A stretch of 9,144 nucleotides of DNA from Pirellulales bacterium (GTDB lineage: Bacteria > Planctomycetota > Planctomycetia > Pirellulales > Thermoguttaceae), in contig JAUWJC010000132.1 in NCBI GenBank assembly GCA_030607895.1, positions 1-9,144 of the forward strand. Reading direction: 5' to 3'. A program made the translations under genes and the position numbers. Of the stretch, positions 6,080 through 9,144 are shown piece after piece. How positions within the stretch are numbered: the first letter of the stretch is position 1; each line of letters starts with the position of its first letter. A model generated the notes under the pieces. That model saw only the letters and a list, made by a program, of their open reading frames with translations, was not told the origin of the DNA and ran no database searches.

Positions 6080-6295
6080 ATGCGGAACGTTTTTGAAGCG
6101 ATTTTGGAATGCGGTCACGACGAGGATTTTTTCCCGGTCGAAACGGAGGAGTTCATTGCCACGGAGGCGCCGGCCGGATCTCGGGCGAAACTCGATGTGA
6201 TGGCTGACCGGGTAAAGAAAGGCTTGCCCCTGTGGCATGATGAGGATCGGTCGGACTACAGCGGTCTGACCGGCGCGGTGCGACCGCGTAATTAG
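6080..6295 (+). CDS. Small conserved-type protein of unknown function
   Basis: A 71-residue acidic, soluble protein with no signal peptide or membrane segment. The C-terminal half, about residues 33-68, has the pattern GSRAKLDVMADRVKKGLPLW followed by HDEDRSDYSGL. I recall this pattern from short planctomycete proteins, where a Gly-Ser-x-x-Lys start, a helix and a 'GLPLWHxxD' motif recur; I cannot verify that here. GGAG is 9 nt before the ATG, which supports this start, and a good promoter lies upstream. The function is unknown. A short hairpin (6294-6307) overlaps the stop codon, and the next gene, csrA, is convergent. Confidence 0.72.
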   Translation: MRNVFEAILECGHDEDFFPVETEEFIATEAPAGSRAKLDVMADRVKKGLPLWHDEDRSDYSGLTGAVRPRN

Positions 6296-6417
6296 TGGTC
6301 CGCCACTGCTGCACTGACGGATCAGCAGGCATGATAGTCGTCGGCGGCAGCCGGCGGTTAGCGCTCCGGGAAAGTCTCCCCGAAACCACCAGGCGCAACC
6401 AGCGCTTGGGGTTCGCG

Positions 6418-6438
6418 CGGCCAGTTGGGGACTGGCCG
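6418..6438. terminator. Hairpin between convergent genes
   Basis: CGGCCAGT (6418-6425) and ACTGGCCG (6431-6438) form a perfect 8-bp stem with a 5-nt loop. It is 7 nt beyond the csrA stop codon and downstream of the 71-residue gene. There is no T-run on either side, so it is at best an atypical bidirectional terminator. The rest of 6296-6445 shows no gene. Confidence 0.4.
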
Positions 6439-6445
6439 TGAACGG

Positions 6446-6631
6446 TTACGGCGCCGGAAGCAAGAGTGGCTTCGAGGGTGGTCGCCGTTCCAGTTCTTCA
6501 CGCAGCACTATCACGTCCAAGGGCGCTTCTATCCCCAGGCGCACCCTGTCTCCGCCCACGCGAATTACCGTTACCACGATCGAATCGCCTAGTTTGATTC
6601 GCTCTTTCTCTCGTCTGGACAAGACCAGCAT
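6446..6631 (-). CDS. csrA: Carbon storage regulator, RNA-binding protein
   Basis: A 61-residue CsrA/RsmA homologue. CsrA dimers bind GGA motifs in mRNA leaders and block or stabilise translation, controlling motility, attachment and carbon use in other bacteria. The N-terminus MLVLSRREKE and the motif GIEAPLDVIVLREEL (33-47) are typical. The RNA-contact residues L4, R6 and R44 of the E. coli protein are all present. The core length is normal; a short Pro-rich tail (51-61) is the variable part. A strong SD, GGGAGG, is 8 nt before the ATG and sits in a hairpin loop. No fliW or flagellar gene is adjacent. The 98-residue gene lies 107 nt upstream on the same strand and might share its transcript. 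Confidence 0.95.
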   Translation of the reverse strand: MLVLSRREKERIKLGDSIVVTVIRVGGDRVRLGIEAPLDVIVLREELERRPPSKPLLLPAP

Positions 6632-6635
6632 GGGG

Positions 6636-6651
6636 GCAACCTCCCTGTCGC
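6636..6651 (-). promoter_or_regulatory. csrA RBS hairpin with GGA loop, candidate autoregulatory site
   Basis: On the minus strand GCGAC (6651-6647), AGGGAG loop (6646-6641) and GUUGC (6640-6636) form a 5-bp stem with one G-U pair. The loop exposes GGGA, part of csrA's own SD. ACAGGGAGGT (6648-6639) matches ACARGGAUGU of the CsrA SELEX consensus at 9 of 10 positions. CsrA is known to repress its own translation in E. coli, so autoregulation is plausible. SD sequences resemble CsrA sites by nature, which lowers confidence. Confidence 0.35.
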
Positions 6652-6738
6652 TATGATGATGTAAGTATGTATGCTCTTGCCGGACCGCTGCCCCGACCGC
6701 TCACGCGGCAGTCGGAGCCACGGACCGGAAAATCCACG

Positions 6739-7035
6739 TCAGGCCGCAACCCGCTCGAGACTGGGTGCCTCCAGCAGTTGTGTCTTCAGAAACCGTTCCC
6801 CACTAGAGCTGTAGAATAGAATCTGGTTGTGATCGGTCTCCCAAATGGCGGAGAACTTCACCGCCCGGGGACCGTGCAGACAAAAGTAAATCCCGCAAGG
6901 CTTGCCCCCCCGTCGCAGGATCTTTTCGGTCATTTGAAAAGCACCGATTTGGAGTTGGTAATGATCGCAAAAAGTTTCGTTGACGTATTCACGAAGATCG
7001 GTTAAGTGGCGGACCTGTAGGATACTGATCAACAT
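6739..7035 (-). CDS. Uncharacterised 98-residue protein
   Basis: A soluble 98-residue protein with no signal peptide or membrane helix. Its central part (about 44-83) reads RRGGKPCGIYFCLHGPRAVK, then FSAIWETDHNQILFYSSSGERF. The alternating hydrophobic pattern suggests a small beta-sheet fold. I recall very similar short proteins from Rhodopirellula and relatives, without known function. I chose ATG at 7035 because AGGAG lies 12 nt upstream and MLISILQVRHL is a sensible N-terminus. A GTG at 7062 would add nine residues but has no SD. A sigma-28-like site lies about 95 nt upstream. csrA follows downstream on the same strand. Confidence 0.75.
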   Translation of the reverse strand: MLISILQVRHLTDLREYVNETFCDHYQLQIGAFQMTEKILRRGGKPCGIYFCLHGPRAVKFSAIWETDHNQILFYSSSGERFLKTQLLEAPSLERVAA

Positions 7036-7129
7036 TTGGGGTGAGTTCTCCTGACTGCGCACAGAGATTGAGTAATATACAACCCTCCGTGCAGGTAAGA
7101 GAAAATGGGGTGAGTGCCAACAAACGAAG

Positions 7130-7157
7130 CTATCGGCAAATTGGAAAGGAATGTTTC
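7130..7157 (-). promoter_or_regulatory. Weaker sigma-28-like promoter ahead of the 98-residue gene
   Basis: On the minus strand GAAACATT (7157-7150), a 12-nt spacer and GCCGATAG (7137-7130) match TAAAGTTT and GCCGATAA at 5 and 7 of 8 positions. The spacing equals that of the site at 353-380. Transcription would start near 7123, about 88 nt before the ATG at 7035. A TATATT hexamer (minus strand, near 7075-7080) is an alternative sigma-70 -10 without a convincing -35. Nothing else was recognised in the non-coding stretch 7063-7328, apart from a weak 5-bp stem at 7248-7264 followed by T7 on the plus strand. Confidence 0.3.
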
Positions 7158-7328
7158 GCCCTAGAATCGGGTATCCTGGGTAGTCTACGCATGCGAGGAG
7201 AAATTTTGCCGAGACGCTAATCCAGTTATCACAAGCAGATACGTTGTCTGCCAGCGTCAGGCAGGGCGGAAGTTTTTTTCTTGCCTAAAGTTCCAGCACG
7301 CCGAAACAATCCATCAGAACACCACGTC

Positions 7329-8303
7329 TTACCTATTTTCCTCCTTGGCATAGGCCTCAAACGCCTCGGCAACCTTTCCGACCTTCTCGTCCCCTTTGTG
7401 GAAAAGGAACCGGTATCGCAGGGTAATCGACTCGCGCTGCGCAATAGTGTAGGAACCGTCGAACTTGGGCCCCTTGAAGTTACGTAACCCGAATGGGTTG
7501 GCTGTGAACAGGCCGTAGGTCCTTACGTGCCAGTATGTGGGAAAGCGAAAGCTGCTGGGGTGATTCAGAATGGCGATGCCGACCGTCTGTCCGTCGACCG
7601 GTCCGTGGTAGTCGACCCAAGCAGCCTGCTTACCCCACGCGTCCTTACTGGTTTGGCCATTACTGTTGACGATCTGGCCACCCATCTTGGCCGTCTCCTT
7701 CATCGTGCCGGCCACGCGAATGCTCATGGTCCCTTCCTTGGTGTCGCCGAATTTGACCGGCCCGTCGGTTGCTTTCAAGGTGATATCGAAGTCAATGACC
7801 CGCGTATCGCCGTCGACAAAGAAAATAAGGGTTCGCTCGTCTTCACAAACCTTCTTCCCTCCCTTTTCGTCTTCACCGGGCTCCAGCCAGTCGTTACGAG
7901 TGGCGATTACCACCTTGTTGGCTTTCTCTTCAACCTTGAGGTACTCGCGATGCTTGATCCATCCGTGCTTTTCCTTGTGCTCGTGCCAGAAATGGACACC
8001 ATTGACGTCGTCGTGGGTGAAGAAGAGGGACCGGTGGTGGATATGGTCTTTACGCTCGCTGGGGTCTCCCTCGGGCACCATTGGGTAGGACCGGGTCATG
8101 GGCTTTCCAGTGGGGCCAATTATCGGCCAGACAATCGGCTTGGGCCCGTTGTCGGTGAGATACTCGGCGAACAACTGGCCGTCGATTTGCACCACTACGT
8201 TCTTGCCGCTCCGGCGGGCTGTCAGCTTGGCGGCGTCGGTTCTGGCGGCGAACAAAAAAAGGCCGGAAATACACAGGGGTAATACTGCAAATCGTCGCAA
8301 CAT
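7329..8303 (-). CDS. Secreted DUF6807 ('PmoA family') protein
   Basis: A 324-residue protein with a signal peptide (about 1-24, basic MLRR start, hydrophobic core, likely cut after RTDA). It matches the DUF6807 family, labelled 'methane oxygenase PmoA' in databases. That name is misleading: the family is not a subunit of membrane methane monooxygenase and is frequent in planctomycetes. Typical motifs are the His-rich DHIHHRS (86-92), with HFWHEH near 104-109 that could bind metal or sugar, and HPSSFRFPTYWHVRTYGLF followed by TANPFG near the C-terminal third. I infer a periplasmic role, possibly polysaccharide-related. The ATG at 8303 is chosen because GAGGAG is 9 nt upstream and the signal peptide starts there; the longer open frame runs into a repeat. 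Confidence 0.88.
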   Translation of the reverse strand: MLRRFAVLPLCISGLFLFAARTDAAKLTARRSGKNVVVQIDGQLFAEYLTDNGPKPIVWPIIGPTGKPMTRSYPMVPEGDPSERKDHIHHRSLFFTHDDVNGVHFWHEHKEKHGWIKHREYLKVEEKANKVVIATRNDWLEPGEDEKGGKKVCEDERTLIFFVDGDTRVIDFDITLKATDGPVKFGDTKEGTMSIRVAGTMKETAKMGGQIVNSNGQTSKDAWGKQAAWVDYHGPVDGQTVGIAILNHPSSFRFPTYWHVRTYGLFTANPFGLRNFKGPKFDGSYTIAQRESITLRYRFLFHKGDEKVGKVAEAFEAYAKEENR

Positions 8304-8360
8304 GGCAGGGTGCTCCTCAGGTTGAAGGTGTGTTCTGTCCGGAGCCCGCCTGATCAGACT

Positions 8361-8374
8361 GGGGACCTGTCCCC
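8361..8374. repeat. Palindrome in the DUF6807 leader
   Basis: GGGGACCTGTCCCC has 6-bp arms (GGGGAC/GTCCCC) around CT. It lies in the leader between the predicted promoter and the DUF6807 start. The sequence resembles the GGGGACxxGTCCCC cores that I recall at the ends of repeat families linked to REP-associated transposases, so it may be a remnant. It could also be an operator-like dyad. Confidence 0.4.
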
Positions 8375-8411
8375 TTTCGCGTTCGATGCAACGGGCGAAC
8401 ATCTTTATCGC

Positions 8412-8440
8412 AGTATAGTCAGCCGGCACCCGGCACGCAA
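8412..8440 (-). promoter_or_regulatory. Promoter of the DUF6807 gene with a dyad in its spacer
   Basis: On the minus strand TTGCGT (8440-8435), a 17-nt spacer and TATACT (8417-8412) form a sigma-70-type promoter with -35 at 3 of 6 and -10 at 5 of 6. Transcription would start near 8405 and give a leader of about 100 nt. The spacer contains the dyad GCCGG-gtg-CCGGC (8434-8422), well placed for a repressor, but no regulator is identified. Confidence 0.45.
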
Positions 8441-8446
8441 TAAATG

Positions 8447-8530
8447 GGCCGAAAAAGGGACCAGGTTTAATTTGTGCGAAGCACCCTTCGGGCCGCAGGC
8501 GGCAAATTAAACCTGGTCCCTTTTTCGGCC
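8447..8530. repeat. Perfect 28-bp inverted repeat (REP-like element)
   Basis: Arms 8447-8474 and 8503-8530 are exact reverse complements of 28 bp around a 28-nt loop. The arms contain AAAAAGGGACCAGGTTTAAT. The loop contains a small CC-CTTCGG-G hairpin. A diverged partial copy lies at 92-170, so this is a dispersed family. The element follows the stop codon of the 199-residue gene (15 nt away) and sits upstream of the DUF6807 promoter, so its transcript could fold as a terminator or mRNA-stabilising hairpin. No transposase is encoded within it; mobilisation in trans is an inference. Confidence 0.85.
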
Positions 8531-8544
8531 TGCGCCCGTGTCGG

Positions 8545-9144
8545 TCAACCCTCATCGAGCGATTCCTGATACTGCTCGAAGCTCAGCGCCTTGAAAATGG
8601 CCATGAATTCACCGGTCTGCGTCACCCGACGGCGGTCTGATTCCACCAGCCGACGTATCAATTGATGTTCGCTGCGGAGCACAAATCGCTTGGGCGGAAA
8701 ACCCTTCTTCGGGGTCAACGTGAGGTGGACCTGACTGGGGAACCGAGCTCGTTTTTCAAGCTCGGCATTGACGATCATCCGGGCCAGCGGAAGCCGGGAG
8801 CCGGGCCTTAGCAGTGTGTTTAGCCGGAGCTGCCAGTCGCAGAATCGGCGGTACTGGCGGGAGATATCCGAGGTTTGGCCCTCGCCGGGTATAGTGTCGT
8901 CGGAAACAGTGTCGTCGGAAACAGTGTCGTCGGAAACAGTGTCGCCCGGCACAATGTCGATACACACGATGCGGTAGGTCATCCAGGGGCTGTCGAAGAT
9001 CAACTCACCGGAGCTTGCATCGTACTGCTGGTCAAACTGGGGGTTTGATAGAAACCTAATGAATGGGTTGGCAGCGGTGGCCGCCCGACGCTTCAGCCCC
9101 CGGATGAACGCACGGACTTCCTTGCCGGACAACTCGGTTTTCAC
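8545..9144 (-). CDS. Unknown protein, N-terminus at or beyond the window edge
   Basis: A frame of about 199 codons, highly basic overall, with no signal peptide in the visible part. The first visible codon is GTG at the edge, which may be the start or an internal codon, so treat it as partial. Two conserved-looking blocks are separated by a low-complexity linker (about 65-88) with repeated DDTVS units. The C-terminal block contains PKKGFPPKRFVLRSEHQLIR then RLVESDRRRV and ends ESLDEG. No family was recognised. The stop codon is 15 nt from the large inverted repeat. Coding is supported by length and continuous frame. The frames on the opposite strand over the linker are products of the repeat. 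Confidence 0.65.
   Translation of the reverse strand: MKTELSGKEVRAFIRGLKRRAATAANPFIRFLSNPQFDQQYDASSGELIFDSPWMTYRIVCIDIVPGDTVSDDTVSDDTVSDDTIPGEGQTSDISRQYRRFCDWQLRLNTLLRPGSRLPLARMIVNAELEKRARFPSQVHLTLTPKKGFPPKRFVLRSEHQLIRRLVESDRRRVTQTGEFMAIFKALSFEQYQESLDEG
8893..8952 (-). repeat. 15-bp in-frame minisatellite in the unknown gene
   Basis: The plus-strand unit AGTGTCGTCGGAAAC occurs exactly at 8893-8907, 8908-8922 and 8923-8937. A diverged fourth unit at 8938-8952 has 4 mismatches. On the coding (minus) strand it gives repeated Asp-Asp-Thr-Val-Ser. The exact identity of three copies indicates recent expansion, and copy changes would keep the frame. Confidence 0.9.

Noticed and set aside
307..7188. 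GTAGTCTAC occurs at 307-315 and 7180-7188, both non-coding
   Set aside because: A shared 9-mer with no conserved context around it; not enough for a site.
7329..8303. Particulate methane monooxygenase suggested by the 'PmoA' family name
   Set aside because: The protein is a soluble secreted DUF6807 member without the membrane helices of true PmoA, and no pmoB or pmoC is nearby.
8304..8555. N-terminal extension of the DUF6807 gene to 8555
   Set aside because: The added residues are translated from the inverted repeat and promoter region. The start at 8303 has a good SD and begins the signal peptide.

Overview
The window most resembles the chromosome of a planctomycete, probably of the Pirellulales. 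This rests on the protein styles (a long TolC-family lipoprotein with a Pro-rich tail and an RPASY motif, a DUF6807/'PmoA' secreted protein, two short proteins of a planctomycete type), moderately high GC, few strong Shine-Dalgarno sites, and abundant dispersed palindromic repeats. No 16S rRNA or other decisive marker is present, so the assignment is an inference.

Layout. Positions 1-548 hold no gene. They carry a decayed palindromic repeat (92-170), a 30-bp hairpin followed by T6 (190-256), a sigma-28-like promoter (353-380), a 20-bp dyad (491-510), and a small hairpin that places the ribosome binding site in its loop (530-543). Next comes a rightward block: a TolC-family outer-membrane lipoprotein (549-2927), a WYL-domain HTH regulator overlapping it by 74 nt (2854-3828), thymidylate kinase tmk (3915-4526) and the DNA polymerase III delta-prime subunit holB (4580-5629). 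The tmk-holB pairing is widely conserved. Positions 5630-6079 are non-coding, with small repeats and a good sigma-70-type promoter ahead of a 71-residue small protein (6080-6295). From 6446 to the right edge everything is on the minus strand: csrA (6446-6631), a 98-residue uncharacterised protein (6739-7035), a secreted DUF6807 protein (7329-8303) and a 199-residue unknown protein cut by the window edge (8545-9144). A perfect 28-bp inverted repeat (8447-8530) separates the last two, and a diverged partial copy of it lies at 92-170.

How it fits together. tmk and holB are replication housekeeping genes. The TolC-family protein and the WYL regulator look like a two-gene unit for envelope export and its control. 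The most interesting signal is regulatory. The TolC-family leader has a sigma-28-like promoter and an SD sequence displayed in a GGA-containing hairpin loop, the form of an RNA site bound by CsrA. csrA lies in the same window, and its own SD also sits in a GGA-loop hairpin. A second sigma-28-like site precedes the 98-residue gene upstream of csrA. Together these suggest, but do not prove, a post-transcriptionally controlled motility/attachment-type circuit. I found no CRISPR array, tRNA, rRNA, transposase, toxin-antitoxin pair or recognisable defence cluster.
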